Shown: in pieces, positions 1-13,211 of the stretch | Position numbering within the stretch: position 1 is the first letter of the stretch | Layout of the letters: each line of letters starts with the position of its first letter | Source: Metaphire vulgaris | Taxonomy: Eukaryota; Annelida; Clitellata; Crassiclitellata; Megascolecidae | Reading direction: 5' to 3' | NCBI GenBank assembly: GCA_018105865.1 | Contig: CM030870.1 | Location: 373,501-437,500 of the forward strand | Length of the DNA stretch: 64,000 bases | Notes under the pieces: model-generated | Databases searched by the model: none | Told to the model about the DNA's origin: nothing | Seen by the model: only the letters and a program-made list of their open reading frames with translations | Translations under genes and position numbers: made by a program

Positions 1-390
1 GACAATATTCAGCGACGCAAAATAAAGTAATTGAAGTTGCCAAATAGAAGAGAGAGAGAGAGGGAGAGAGAGAGACAGACAGACAGAGACAGACAGAAAC
101 AGAGAGACAGAGGCAGAGAGACAGACAGAGCAATTCATAACCAGAATACGGGGGCGTTAATAGATAGATGGCGCTGTAGAACAGTGACGTCACACTGCGT
201 TTGGAATCAATCAAGATATAATCGATGGAGCGTAACAGGGAAAGGGGACGAGAGGACGCCGTTGCCATAATGGAGTGGATCCCTCCGGGAGATGTTACTC
301 CCCTCTTCCCCTCCCCCCGGCCGGCCCCCAGAATCTGCGTCTTTAGAGCAAATGAACCAGAGAAACTTTCAAACTCATGAACGAAAGAGT

Positions 391-645
391 GACAACGAAC
401 AACAGAGAAGACAACGAACAACAGAGAAGACAACGAACAACAGAGAAGACAACGAACAACAGAGAAGACAACGAACAACAGAGAAGACAACGAACAACAG
501 AGAAGACAACGAACAACAGAGAAGACAACGAACAACAGAGAAGACAACGAACAACAGAGAAGACAACGAACAACAGAGAAGACGACGAACAACAGAGAAG
601 ACAACGAACAACAGAGAAGACGACGAACAACAGAGAAGACAACCG
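391..645 (+). repeat. 19-bp minisatellite
   Basis: Thirteen or so copies of a unit like GACAACGAACAACAGAGAA, almost without divergence apart from A to G changes in later units. 19 is not a multiple of 3 but no stop occurs in several frames, so long spurious ORFs arise on both strands. Confidence 0.9.
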
Positions 646-1170
646 CAGCACAGTTGTTAATCGCAAGTCTGCGAATTGAAGGAACAGAGCATGTAAGCGA
701 AGAACAGCGCTAGATAAGAGACCGTCCCAAATAACAGAAATTATAATTGCTCTCTTCTCACTAATTCCTCGATTATTTGCAGCGATTGCAGGGAAATGGA
801 GATTGAAAGCCTCGGGGGTTTAGTCCCCCCCCTTCCGACTCAATGGAAGGATCTTTTCTACTGTTGTAAAAACGCACCCGGTGTAGTAATGTTCATGAAA
901 AGTGCATTTTGTACGTCTTCGCAGATTAGCCTATACATGATAGAAGAAGACTTAGGAGTCCAATATTATTATATGAATTTGATGATTCACAAACCGCGTT
1001 CAGGTGATCGAGGCTTCGTGAAATGCATTTAATGCTATTCTTCCAATTGAAATAATTTAGCAGGAAAGTATATATTATTATAGACAATATGCGCAATATA
1101 TACTGTACGTATGCATAATTTCAAAATACAGTAAACCTCAGCAGTATAGAGTATTAGATGGGAAGGGTAC

Positions 1171-1272
1171 AACTGTGGTTCTCAACTTCTCACACAGGGC
1201 AAGCCCTCCTGAACCACTTTAAACCTCGTTAGTATGATTATGATTATGATTATGATGATGATGATGACGATG

Positions 1273-1325
<53 letters not shown>
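1171..1325 (+). repeat. SINE 3' end running into a TGA/TTA microsatellite
   Basis: GTGGTTCTCAACTTCTCACA, CCTGAACCACTTTAAACCTC and then ATGATT/ATT repeats. The same ordered blocks precede ATT arrays at 28.8, 29.7 and 62.6 kb. Confidence 0.6.
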
Positions 1326-1327
<2 letters not shown>

Positions 1328-1347
1328 GAGAGAGAATTCATCCTGAC

Positions 1348-1509
1348 CTTCATTGTGGAGGCCATGGTGGCCCCTGGGAGCGTATCTGTTGGCCCCGGAG
1401 GGGCGGAGGTGTCTCCCTCTTCGCTGGCCCCTTTGCCGCTGTCTGACCCGATGCTGTCGCTATCTTCGGGCGAATTCAACAGAGCGTCACAGGAACTCTT
1501 CACGCATGA
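1348..1509 (-). CDS. Probable protocadherin cytoplasmic-tail exon
   Basis: A 162-nt open segment with a good acceptor (GAGTGCAG before TCATGC) and donor (ATGAAG before GTCAGG), phase 0 at both ends. It therefore joins in frame to the phase-0 donor of the protocadherin exon at 3496. It encodes 54 residues rich in Ser, Asp and Gly, including DSDSIGSDSGKGASEEGD. Acidic serine motifs of this kind occur in protocadherin cytoplasmic tails. Its phase-0 exit implies at least one further exon below 1348, which I could not identify. Assignment to this gene is inferred from strand, phase and composition. Confidence 0.55.
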
Positions 1510-1868
1510 CTGCACTCAGAAACAAAGTATCGCATCAGTTTCACTCGATTTCAACTTAAATATGACTGCAATTTGTGCAAAATCTGGTTTATTTGACAAC
1601 TTGCGAAATGGCTCCAGACGCAGGTGGCCACCGTAACATAATAATATTAGATGCTGAGCCATTAAAGGCGGGTCACGGGGTCACAAGGCGGAGCTGCTGC
1701 AAAAAGTCTCAAACGCTTTGGCTGTAGACGTGTTCAGTCAGAAAAAGAAGCCTAAACTACCCGTGCATAATGCAAAATCTAAGCAGGAAGAAGGATTGCA
1801 GCTGAAGGACTAAATAACTGACGATTATCGCAAGAATTAACAATGCACAAGTAGTCCAATTATACTCT

Positions 1869-2165
1869 AGCGAGCGTAAGGCTTCCGGCGCTGATCTCCG
1901 TTACTAGGCAAGCAGCGATGCAGGTGGCTTACGCCATTAATCTAGAGTAGGTTGCCATTGCTTTATCTAGACCCGCGTTTTACCCTTCGCAGCTTAACGC
2001 TGCTACCAATCTATCGACGCCCAAGCGATGAACGGCTTGGTTGGCCGCCGACACCACGACTGGATCCCTGGATGGTCAACCATCCAAGTACTAACCGCGC
2101 TCCGCGTTGCTTAACTTCGGTGTTCTGACAGAAACCACTCGCACAACGCCAAGTAGGCCGATCAA
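1869..2165 (-). repeat. 5S rRNA-derived SINE (copy 1)
   Basis: The minus strand carries a 5S-like head with AAGTTAAGCAACGC and ACTTGGATGGTTGACCATCC (internal pol III promoter region), then an unrelated body shared with the copies at 22.5 and 60.7 kb (GTTAAGCTGCGAAG, AAAACGCGGGTCTAGA, GAGATCAGCGCCGGA). Total length is about 290 bp, so this is a SINE and not a 5S gene. Confidence 0.8.
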
Positions 2166-3016
2166 ATGACGAATCAAACGCATGGCAAAATTAATAGGAA
2201 GAAAAACTGATATTGGACTTCGAAATAAACTGAGTTAATTGCGTTGTTATATTCGACTGTTTCAGATTCTGACTAAATGGAAGAAGATAAACGTCCAATC
2301 GATGCTAAATCATCAAAATTCATCAGCGCTATATAATTATAATGGAAACGTTCTGACTGAATGTCTGTCTTTTATTGACGTGCACCCAGGGACTTAACTA
2401 GACACGGTCAGATAATCACGGATAGAAGCATTAATTCATACGACACCCTCAACTGCAGCACTTGGCTTTTATCTGATCGGCGAGGCCTGGAGGATGTGGC
2501 CGGAGAAAACGGAAAACACTCGCGTGAATTTATGACCGCCTCTGCTGAATGTCAGACGTCGATTTGCTTTGTTTCGATGTCAAACCTAATCTGATACCCT
2601 CGGAACTGGATATTCCCCACCCCTCAAACACAGGGCGATTTTGCCCACCCATCCTATTAACTCAAGCACACGAAATGGGGGGAGGGGAGCTGACATGGGC
2701 ATATTGGGGAGGGCGGATGCAACGTCCCCAACTTGAGAACTGCATGCGTAACCCCATAATTTCTCCCTTTGTTCGGATGTGATTTGTGGCGGAAAAATTA
2801 TACGCAAAGAAGTGTCGTCCACCTAAGACAATTTTCCATTAGAAATAAGTCACGTATAAATAAAAGGCGCTAAATTAGACATCGGCTCAGATAGCAAGAA
2901 GCTTCAATTTTTAATAAGAAGCCAATGCTACTAATGTCCTAAAGTCCTTTTATTCTGCCTCGAAATGACCTGTTTCTTTGTTTCTGCCATTGGCCTCTTG
3001 GTGCCAATGCAGTCGA

Positions 3017-3096
<80 letters not shown>
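3017..3096. repeat. CA dinucleotide array
   Basis: About 40 CA units between the two protocadherin exons. Confidence 0.95.
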
Positions 3097-3098
<2 letters not shown>

Positions 3099-3495
3099 AC
3101 TCACACACAAACACACAGGCCAGTGTTGGCTTCAAAGGCCAATTATATGGCGCTAAATAATACACGGCCATTACTGACATTTCGAGCGCTTATGTTGTGA
3201 AACCGAAGCTGACCACCAGTTTAGCTAGAAACTTGCGATCGCCGCACTACCGTGGGATTGTTTCTGCCGCTTGGAACGCTAGCAACACACGGCCACTGCT
3301 ATTAGTGACAACGTCAACAGATAGAGATGTTTCTGCATCGGCCGCCAGGTGGCCTGACCAATGAGCTCTTCGTTTGACTCATTACCGTTGCTAGATGGAC
3401 AGTTGCGACTGATTCAATAACCTCCTGTACGCTATTCTCTGTTACATGCATAGATTATAATATAATGTGGCAACTTTAACACGCTGGTCACCTAC

Positions 3496-6292
3496 CTTGG
3501 GATAGATAAACTGGTTCCCTTTGTACATGCCGAACATCTTTTCGTCTATTTCGTCATCGTCTACGTCATCGATTGAAAACGTCACTTCCTTTTTCTTGAT
3601 CGGCGTTTTCTGCTTCGAGGAATTGCTCATTAAGATGCAATTCTGAAGAACAACTGATTCGCTGCCCTTGATGACGTCACCGCTGCCCCCGTCACCTTTG
3701 ACCTTCTTAGGAGCCCTGTTGACACTGTAGCGACAGTCGTACTGCCCTCTGCTCTTCGACTGCTTTGACCTCTTGACCTTCATACAGACAGCGATAGAGA
3801 TGATGACGACGACGACGACGACGCCGACGACGACACCCACCAACGTCATCAGAGTCTCTCTCTGGTCAAACCAAGACCTCAATCGAAGAAGATGGAAAGA
3901 GGAGGAGGAGGAGGAGGAGGAGGAGGAGGTCACGTGCACGTCCAGTCTACCCGTGAGCGCGCATTCTACGTCAGCGTCTGCCTGGACTTTGATCGTCAGA
4001 CGGTAGATGCGATCCAGGACAGGTTCTCCGGAGAGGAACAGCCTTCCAGTTCTCTCTTCCAGGTGGAAAAGGTGTCCTTCCACCTCCTCATCCTCCTCCC
4101 CCTCCGCTGCCTCAAATGCCAAGCCATACCTGAGGTCTGCGTCGTCGTCGTGACGCCGTTCAACTCTGACCTCTGCGATGACGTCACCGACCTTGACGGA
4201 ATCCAGGTCCACGAGGACGGAGTGATTGACGGACGAGGGAAAGATGAACGAAGGAAGAGTGCGGTTCACGACGACCGTCACGTTCACCGAACTGTTCAAC
4301 TGAACCGAAGAGTAGAGGTTAACGACATCGACGCTGAATTCAAATGCCTCTCCCTTCCCAAGCACCCGCTTCGCTCGAATCCAGCCGCTCAGAGGGTCGA
4401 CCTCGAAGACCGCCGAGTCCTCGACCACGAAGGTCGAGTTCCGGTTGACCTCTGACCTGTCCGTGTCCGTCGCTTCCACTCTTCCAACCAGCGATCCAGG
4501 CGGTCTTCCATCCACGACGCTGAACAGGTAACTGCTCCTGGAGAACCTCGGCACTCCGTCGTTGACGTCGATCAGGGTCAAGGTCAAGGTCGCCGTCGCC
4601 GACCTCTTCGGGGTTCCGCCGTCCTTGACGGTCACGAGGTACTCGTGCTGTACTTTGGCCTCGTAGTCCAGCGGCGCCACGACTCTGACGTCACCGGTGA
4701 CGTAATCGATGGCGAGAACGTCGCTCGGCGGCACGTCGAGTGACGTCAAAGAATAGGAAAGAAGAGCGTTGATGACGTCATCGGCGTCGGAGGCAGAGAT
4801 CGTCGTGAGGACGGAGCCGGGCGGGAAGTCTTCGCCCTTCGCCACTGAGTACCCGTCCCTTGGGAACCGCGGATCGTTGTCGTTCTCGTCGAGGACGTCG
4901 ACCGTCAGAGCGACCTGAAGAGGTCAACGAGGGCGTTCCAAAGTCATGGCAGACGACCTTGACCCTGTGTCGCGTCTCTTCCTCTCGGTCGAGACTCACC
5001 GTCGTCGTCATCTTGTACTCGGAGGGGGAGAGTTCCTGGAGGAGGAAGAGGGTGGAGGTGGTCAGACAGGCGCTCCATCCGTTGTCCCCGGAGTCCGGGT
5101 CCCTTACGGTCACGTGGGCGACGAACGTTCCGTTCGGCGCATTCTCCGTGACCTGACCTCGACCCGACCTCAGAAGCGTGTTGACGGCTATTTCCGGTGC
5201 GTTGTCGTTGACGTCGACCACTTCTACGGTCAGTGACGTCATCGCAGAGCGTCCACTGGCGGCGGCGACGACGGTCAACGGAAACACGTGATCGGTCTCG
5301 TAGTCAATGGACCCGGCGACGTAGACACTTCCGCTGCGAGGATCGATGCGAAACAGCTTCCGGTCTCCTCCGACTTCCGGTGGTCGATTCAGGAGGCTGT
5401 ACAGGACCTGGTGACTTCCGGCGGCGGAGGAGGAGGCGCTGACCGCCTGCACCTGAGTGACCCAGCGCCCCAAGGGACAGTTCTCGACGACGCTGGCGGT
5501 GAATGGCCTGTCGAATCTCGGCCTGACGTCTGCCACCGCTCTGACAGTCACTTCGACCCTGACCGTCCCCGTCCTGACAGGACTTCCGCCATCCTTAGCC
5601 ACCACCGTCAGACTGAACGTCCTCTGCACCTCCGCCACCAGCCTCTCCTTCAGCTGAAGACGGACGTCATGTGACCCGTCCAGCATGTCCGTGACCTTGA
5701 GGTCGAACTTTCCCCGGCCGCCGCCGCCGCCGTCGCCCTCTAGCGAGTAGCCCTGCACCCCGAGAGCCCCGCTGTCCAAGTCCTCGGCGTAGGGCAGCTG
5801 GAAGAGCGCCCCTAGCGGCGAATTGTCCCAAACGACGAGCGACACTTCGGCGACCGGAAACGTCGGTGCGTTGTCGTTGACGTCATTGACGGTGACCTTG
5901 ACCTTGGCGATGACGAAATACTCGGTGGGCGTCACGATGACGTCAAGCGTCTGTTCGAAGGCGTCACATGACTGCGTCTGTCGAGCGCACAGCTGTTCTC
6001 GGTCGATTCGCCTGAGCGTCACGATGACGCCCGTCATGACGTCGATCCGGAAGTACCGTGACGCCGACCGGAAGGAGAAAGTGAGGGCGCTTAGGTCGTG
6101 TCCTTCCGCCGCCGCCGCCTCTGCCCTCGACGCGTAGTAATCCCTTTTGAAGTCGCCGACCACAGTTCCCGGGTCTACTTCTTCGCTGACGTTGTAATGG
6201 AGGGTGCGCTCCGTCGCCATGACGACGGTCGCTACGCAACAGACCCAGACGACGACGACGACGACGACGGACGAAGACGACGTCAAGCGCAT
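3496..6292 (-). CDS. Protocadherin, ectodomain/transmembrane exon
   Basis: Calcium-dependent homophilic adhesion protein of the cell surface. The first ATG is at 6292, followed by a signal peptide (MRLTSSSS, then a poly-Val hydrophobic core, cleavage near residue 26). About seven cadherin repeats follow; linker motifs VNDVNDNAP, VVDVNDNAP, VLDENDNDP and LIDVNDG close repeats 1, 3, 4 and 5, and the last two repeats are degenerate. A transmembrane helix (LVGVVVGVVVVVVIISIAV) lies near residues 810-835, then a cytoplasmic tail of about 100 residues. The ectodomain in one exon is typical of protocadherins. The exon probably ends at 3496, where CCCAAG meets GTAGGT, a strong donor in phase 0; read-through would give a TAA at 3442. 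The frame breaks once near 4912-4917: the sequence has one extra base between FGTPSLTSS and VALTVDVLDENDN. I infer an assembly indel, though a pseudogene is possible. Confidence 0.88.
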
Positions 6293-6599
6293 GTTGCTAT
6301 GGAAACGACGGTCGGTGTTGATTATCACATGCTGAGATTGTCACCGTAAAGGTGAATGAGAGAGTTTCCATGACAACGACTTCGATTACTGGAAATAAGA
6401 AGAGAAATCAGAAACACTCGATATCTTACGCGGCGCAGTGCAAACTGACGTCGTGAAAGCGGTCAAAGTGCACGGAATGAGGTCATGTGAGGAAACGTTA
6501 ATTCGTTGTATGATATAAACACCAAGCGCTATATGAATTGAATGAGAAGATCTTTGGCTTGCTCTAATTTCTACGTCTGAAAACGTCATTACCATCATC

Positions 6600-6600
6600 A

Positions 6601-6632
<32 letters not shown>

Positions 6633-6766
6633 CCATCATCACCACCCACCATCATCATCATCATCATCATCATCGTCATCGCCTCTCAACTCAAACGCAA
6701 AAGTTTCAGCCATTCAGGGTGCGGTGTGGTGTAGGCCTACAGGGTGGCGCAAAAAATTGGCCTGAA

Positions 6767-6800
<34 letters not shown>
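6600..6800. repeat. ATC and TAAA microsatellites upstream of the protocadherin
   Basis: ATC/ACC units at 6600-6675 and nine or so TAAA units at 6765-6800. Confidence 0.9.
6739..6762 (+). mobile_element. Solo end of the mariner-type MITE
   Basis: TACAGGGTGGCGCAAAAAAT, followed directly by a TAAA repeat; no second end is seen. Confidence 0.4.
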
Positions 6801-6801
<1 letters not shown>

Positions 6802-8549
6802 CAATCTATTAAGGCGACCCGTAGTTACCTACTATAGACTGGATATGGTAGGCAGAGGAATAACAGGACCTTGCTTGTTAAAGCAATGCACCCTCATGAC
6901 GAACGATGGAAGATCGAACGTGGACCGACCTCAAAAACGTTTGAGCATCTCTCTGTCCCTTTGATCTTACAGCGTACATCGACTAAACCGATCGAAACAA
7001 CGGACAACAACACCAGAAACAACAGTGCAACAGGGAAAGTGCAACGCACTGAATAACCTCAATCCGAACCAATCGCGATTATGGAAATATCAGACAACAT
7101 GAAACGGCCAAGTCTAACAGACGGGCGCCTAATAAATGCTGCTGCTGCTGCCGCTGCTGCTGCTGGCTGGTGGTGGGTGGTGGTGGTGGTGGTGGTGGTG
7201 GTGGGATGACGCATCTTCACAACAGATAATCTTCATCGAAACAGAGGAAAAGTGTCCAACTGCCCCCTCCCTCCTCTGCCTCTCCCAGGGAACTAATTAT
7301 TAGAAAAACGGTGTCACAGATTATCCGGAAATGAAGACAAAATCAATCCGCAAAAGACTCCGCGGAGGAGCAGACATCCTTTCTGATTCGACCGTCACTC
7401 GTATAGTGACGACTGCATGACGGCCATTGCGCGTGACGTCAGTCCGCCTCCCCGCCCTCCGCCGTATCAATGAACCACGGGGAGAGAGAGGGAGAGAGGG
7501 AGAGAGGGAGAGAGGGTGCGTTGGTGTAGAGTTGCGAATCCCGTGGAGAGTCGTCGTCAGGTCGACAGGTGTCGCCACGTCTCTTATTTCTCGACAAATG
7601 TCGGGTGTGGCTTTAACAAGAGCGTACAGGGACGTGACCCTCGTGGCCTTAGGGAGGGGGAGGGAAAGAGGGAGGGAGGAGTGGTAGGGGGCTGTGGTCC
7701 CACTGTTTATCTTCCGTTAACAGTTCCTGCCTCAGATTGTCATCGAAGACTCCGCTGACAATTGAAATGATGAAATTAATCACATTTGTAAAATAATAAT
7801 TAAGAAGAATTTGTCGATCAAATCAGAAGAACATAAAGAGGCGTCAACAGAAAGTCAACAGATGTCAACGAATGAAGATGAAATGTTGAAATGGAGACAA
7901 GGACAAGTGACAGAGAGTCTTTCCATCAAGACGAATCCATCGCAGCGAGCAAAGACAGGAGACCAGCTGGAGGAGAGAGGGGCGGGTTCAGCCGGTACAT
8001 TGTTCCTGGGCCCATGGAGCTCGAAGGGCCCGGGTCCGGTTATGATGATGATGGTGATGATGCATTAACAATAGTCTGAACCCTGAAAACCGATCATGTT
8101 AAGTTATTAATGCCATAGAGTGACTGACAAGCAAAAAAAGATAATCAACTTTTTCACACACACACTTGTCAAGTCAGGGGCCCGTGACTATTTTTGGCAC
8201 CGGGGCCCGGGAATTCTCTCGGCGGCCCTGATTCTGCAGACCACAGAGCTTCTATAGAGCCATTTTGGAAATTCCTACTTCAACTGCTGTGACACAAATC
8301 CATCGTTATGCATTCTAATCGTCCGTCTGCAATTATCCGAATTCAAGACATTTTGAGAGATAAGCTGCTTCAGGTTCTTATTCAAACCCCCTCCCCCTTC
8401 CCCTCCCCCATTCGATTATGTTCTCAGTATTCCACTCAGCACTTCGTACATTAATAACAATTAGCGTCTCTATGCTCTTCATCTTTCATCTTTCATCTTT
8501 TGTTCTTCAGTTAAAGCGCTCGATAGATAAACCTTCCTCTCTCTCTCTG

Positions 8550-8582
<33 letters not shown>

Positions 8583-9293
8583 GGCTGCCTCTGTCTCTGT
8601 CTCCCTCCGTATTGATGATTTGCAATTCTTTTGAAGTCTGATTGATACAAGACATGCGCTACATAATTGAGATATTTTTTTCTCTCTCTCTCTGCTCTTT
8701 TTTTCTCCGCATTAATAAGCTGCTCTGATAATAACGGTAATCTGGTAATTCGCTTATAAACATCAGTCAAGTAACAGTGCATGACGCCTGAACATGACGA
8801 CGCAGCTTAATCAATGTCTCGTCGATTGACAGATGTCACTTAATAAGGAATCGCCATTTCATAAACAGCTCAGTATACGATATAATATTCTACAGGAGAA
8901 ACGACGGATTGTCAACGTTTATGATTGCGATTTAATCACAAACAGCGCCATATAATTCTTATTTAGTGACACAAAGTCAGGCGTTAATTTGTGAAATTGA
9001 TAGGCATTTCTAATAACACCTTTATTCAGCAGACATATCTCATTATAAACACTTAAAGACCCTGACAGCAGTAACAATCATCCGTTCGAATTAATCGAAG
9101 AGATAAGATAATCGCCGATAAGATATCAATAATAGACCTCCCTCCAATGGGGCATTTGGAGGAGCGGTCTTCAATTGACCCCAGCCCAGGTGACGTCACT
9201 GACACTAATAGAAAGACCTCATTAGGCTCCAAAGTGGTTCTTTAATTGCCCCGTTTCTGCGGCCGTTCGGAATAATTACCAGCAAATACTGCG

Positions 9294-9480
9294 GGAAGTT
9301 AGCAGAGTGGTAACAACGTTGGACGATAGAGCAGAAGGTCGCGGGTTCGAGACCCGCAGGAGCGCTAAGGTCGACTCAGCCCTCTTTCGCCAGATGGCGA
9401 TAGCAGTTGAGTAGTGGATTAATCCGCGGAGTAAACAGGCGCTTTGCCCCCCATATATGTCAAGGATGCGGGACAGATTC
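9294..9480 (+). repeat. tRNA-derived SINE, family A (copy 1)
   Basis: GAAGTTAGCAGAGTGGTAAC (box A-like) and GGTCGCGGGTTCGAGACCCG (box B with stem) form a degenerate tRNA head. A body beginning GGTCGACTCAGCC follows, shared with the copy at 30.1 kb. Confidence 0.7.
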
Positions 9481-11023
9481 ACTTATCCTATCCGAGACTT
9501 CTAATCGTTAATGCAATGATTGGCTATACTAATGCGAATAAGAGTAAAATCTTCCAAGAAATGTGAGAGTAACACAGATATTGGTATTTTCTAGCATCGA
9601 TGCATTGAAGAATAAAATAGGCCTAAACAATACAGTACAAATAATGGGAAACAGTTGGGGGAACTAACGACGACGCCCGCCCCACCCTGAATATCCACGT
9701 GAACTGGAAATGTCCGACTCGAGAAGCCTTGGTTCGCCCCTATTCCGGAGCCCTGGCTGCGCCACTGATTTGTGGAATTACTTGGAGGTTGGAATGTCTC
9801 TGTTTGGAATAAATCATTTAAAAAACAACAGAGTTATTCGTAGACTTTGCGTAATCTTTTCTTGAAATTCGTCTGACTGCGTCGTCATTATATCGATGTC
9901 TTCTATGCACAATTCGTCAACATTTACATCGAAATCCTTTGTATATTAATCGGTCACTTTGTACAGTTTGAGAGAAACTCAAAATCTCGTACTGTAGATT
10001 CTTAGTTCGGGTTTTCGAAAAGAACAGGAAAACCCACAGAGACCAAACCAACCACACTTCACCACACAAATGTTATTTCTTTTCTCTCAAACTGTCTTCT
10101 TCTATTATTGTCGAATTAAATTAGAAAATAAAATCTAAAGACAGAATAGTGACTTACCCTCGAAGTGACCGATTCCTTCGAGAGCGCAATATGATTATCT
10201 CCTCTGGCGTTCGAAACCAACGCCAGAGTTTCCGTCGGTTGCAACACTCTCCCCGTCTTTCTCTCAATTAAGCGGCGACACATGAAACGGCTGGCATCCG
10301 ATGCAAAATGACGTACTCCCTCTCGGCGGGACAAATGCACGCGGCAGAATACTTCTTCCGTCTAGTTTTCTTCAACATCGTCGACTCTCTGACGGTCTAT
10401 CCCTCTCTTACTCCCTCCTCCCTCCCTCCCTCCCTCTTCTCTGTCGTGAGCGGAGTGGTGCGCACAGGCCGGCCCCTGCTGGCCCCGGCTCCTGGCCCCT
10501 GCCGGCCCCGGCCTAGTCTTGACCGGGGTGGTTCTGTATGGTCGCCGTCCGCGCTCGAAGACAGCGTTTGTGTCCCGGTCGGCATTCGACGTGTCTCGTT
10601 AGGAGACGTCAATCAGACAATCAACGCATTCGAACGATGCGATCTCTGAGAAAATGGAATGAAAAGTGTTCTGTCGAAGAAGAGGAAGAAGAACGAGAGA
10701 GAGAGAGAGAGAGAGGCGTTCTCAGAAGCGCCGTAATTGTAAAATCTCCAGCGATAGACAAAGTGATAATTGGAATGTTATAGAGCACTGAAGGTGAAAT
10801 CCTCCAAGCGCTCATTTGGAAAAGAACTTCATATTTAGAAAGATCTCATTCAGGAACATCAAGATAATAAAATGGAAAAATAATTAAACTTTAGAACTTT
10901 ATTTACTAAAGACAAAATATATTCTGCTGATCGATTAATTCTTTAATCTAAGCACAGCTTCAACTAAGAATCCAACGTCTCTCGCCTTTTCCCCCTCTCT
11001 TCAACGTTGAAAGAATCCATACA

Positions 11024-11392
<369 letters not shown>

Positions 11393-12097
11393 TCTATGTC
11401 TTGTACAAACTAGACTTAACTCAAATTGAAAACAACAAATATGAAACGTTTGTTACAACGACCTTTTCAGTGAAAATGAAAATGCCCATTGCGCATGACC
11501 AGTGACCCCGGAAGCAGCTGCTCGACTGGCGTCAAAGCATCTGGAGTAGGCCTAGACACTTTGGTAATCACTGCAGCAGCAGCAGCTTCACTGCACAGGT
11601 TAGACGCCGGATATTCTACCTTCCCCGCAACTATCTCATGTTACTGAGGTGTAAATTCGAGAGCGAGGAGGGGCAGAGAGGGACGGAGGGGCAGAGGATG
11701 CTGGTGGGGAAAGGGGGTGGGAATCGGAGGCACCTGAACGTGGAAATGAATTGTCTTCGAGTGTTTTCTCGTAAATTAACGTCGACGAGAAGTGCGCGAG
11801 ATTTGCGTGAGATCTCGAAATTCATTTTCATCAGATACAAAATGAGTGGAAATGATGATATGAAACGCCGTATAAGAGTATAAGACGTCGTCACAGGGCA
11901 AGTCTACGCAGGGGCGGCGCTGGGAGAGTGGGTCCGCGGGTCCGGACCCACCCAGCCTCGGGCAGGGGCACCCGAGCAAATCGCGCAAATCCGTAGAGAA
12001 ATGTTGTTTGGAAGGAGGGGTAGTCTGAGCCGGGTCCTAGAGACCCTCTGATTAAATCATTAGACCCACTCAGCCAAAAACCCAGCTACGCCCCTGA

Positions 12098-12422
12098 AAG
12101 TCAAGAAGTAAGAAGTCAAGAAGTAAGAAGTCAAGAAGTAAGAAGTCAAGAAGTAAGAAGTCAAGAAGTAAGAAGTCAAGAGGTAAGAAGTCAAGAAGTA
12201 AGAAGTCAAGTAAGAAGTCAAGTAAAGTCAAGTAAGAAGTCAAGAAGTCAAAGAAGTCAAGAATTTAAGAAGTCAAGAAGTAAGAAGTCAAGAAGTAAGA
12301 AGTCAAGAAGTAAGAAGTCAAGAAGTAAGAAGTCAAGAAGTAAGAAGTCAAGAAGTAAGAAGTCAAGAAGTAAGAAGTCAAGAAGTAAGAAGTCAAGAAG
12401 TAAGAAGTCAAGAAGTAAGAAG
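12098..12422 (+). repeat. 15-bp minisatellite
   Basis: About 20 units of AAGTAAGAAGTCAAG, with a slightly scrambled middle (12205-12270). Confidence 0.9.
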
Positions 12423-12520
12423 TTTCGCCCCAGCCCTTCGAGTCTTCCGTCCGTCTCGGCCCTCCTCCTCTTCTTCCTCCTCCTCTTTCTCGTCCTTTTC
12501 GTCCTTCTTCTCCTCCCATT

Positions 12521-12797
12521 CTCCTCCTCCTCCTCCTCCTCCTCCTCCTCCTTCTCCTTCTCCTCCTCTTCAACTCCACTATTAATTGAATTTGATGATG
12601 GTTGCTCTTCGGATGAAAACGAGGCGAAGTTATTTTCATTCGACCGAAAGAGAGGCTATTTATAGAAGGGCAGATATTATTGGCAACAGATTAGACTGAT
12701 TGGAAGAGGATTCAGCAATTTCAGCGACGATCCTCTGCCTATGAATATCAACGGAAGAGGATCAACGGACGACATCTCTGCCGCTGCTGCTGCTGAC

Positions 12798-12850
<53 letters not shown>
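12521..12850. repeat. TCC and GAT microsatellites
   Basis: TCC units at 12521-12552 and GAT units at 12797-12843. Confidence 0.9.
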
Positions 12851-12854
<4 letters not shown>

Positions 12855-13126
12855 ATTCTGAATTTCTGACGACTGGTCGCCAATCTTCGAATTGCCTTAA
12901 AAATGATAATAATATTTGAGTGATGCTTTTCTTGTTTCTTTCGTTGAACACGTGAAGTGCTTTGAAACGCCATCGCTTAGTTTTCAACTTCGGCTTTAAA
13001 AGTTTCTCACTCAATTAAGAATGATTCCCGGAGCTCTGCACTTCTTCAACTCAACACTTTAACATACTCCAATCGAAATAATTAAACCAAAACTCATAAA
13101 AGTATCGGATAAATTGACACCAGCCT

Positions 13127-13127
<1 letters not shown>

Positions 13128-13208
<81 letters not shown>
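13128..13208. repeat. TC array
   Basis: About 39 TC units. Confidence 0.95.

Positions 13209-13211
<3 letters not shown>

Larger units (their letters stand above)
6293..9293. other. Gene-free interval upstream of the protocadherin
   Basis: Apart from microsatellites I see no coding signal. 7330-7620 is relatively CpG-rich with TGACGTCA at 7434 (a CRE-type palindrome) and could be promoter DNA. 8050-9290 is AT-rich, with GATA motifs near 9105-9130. Confidence 0.4.

Noticed and set aside
391..645. CRISPR-like regular repetition
   Set aside because: Units are contiguous 19-mers with no unique spacers; it is a eukaryotic minisatellite.
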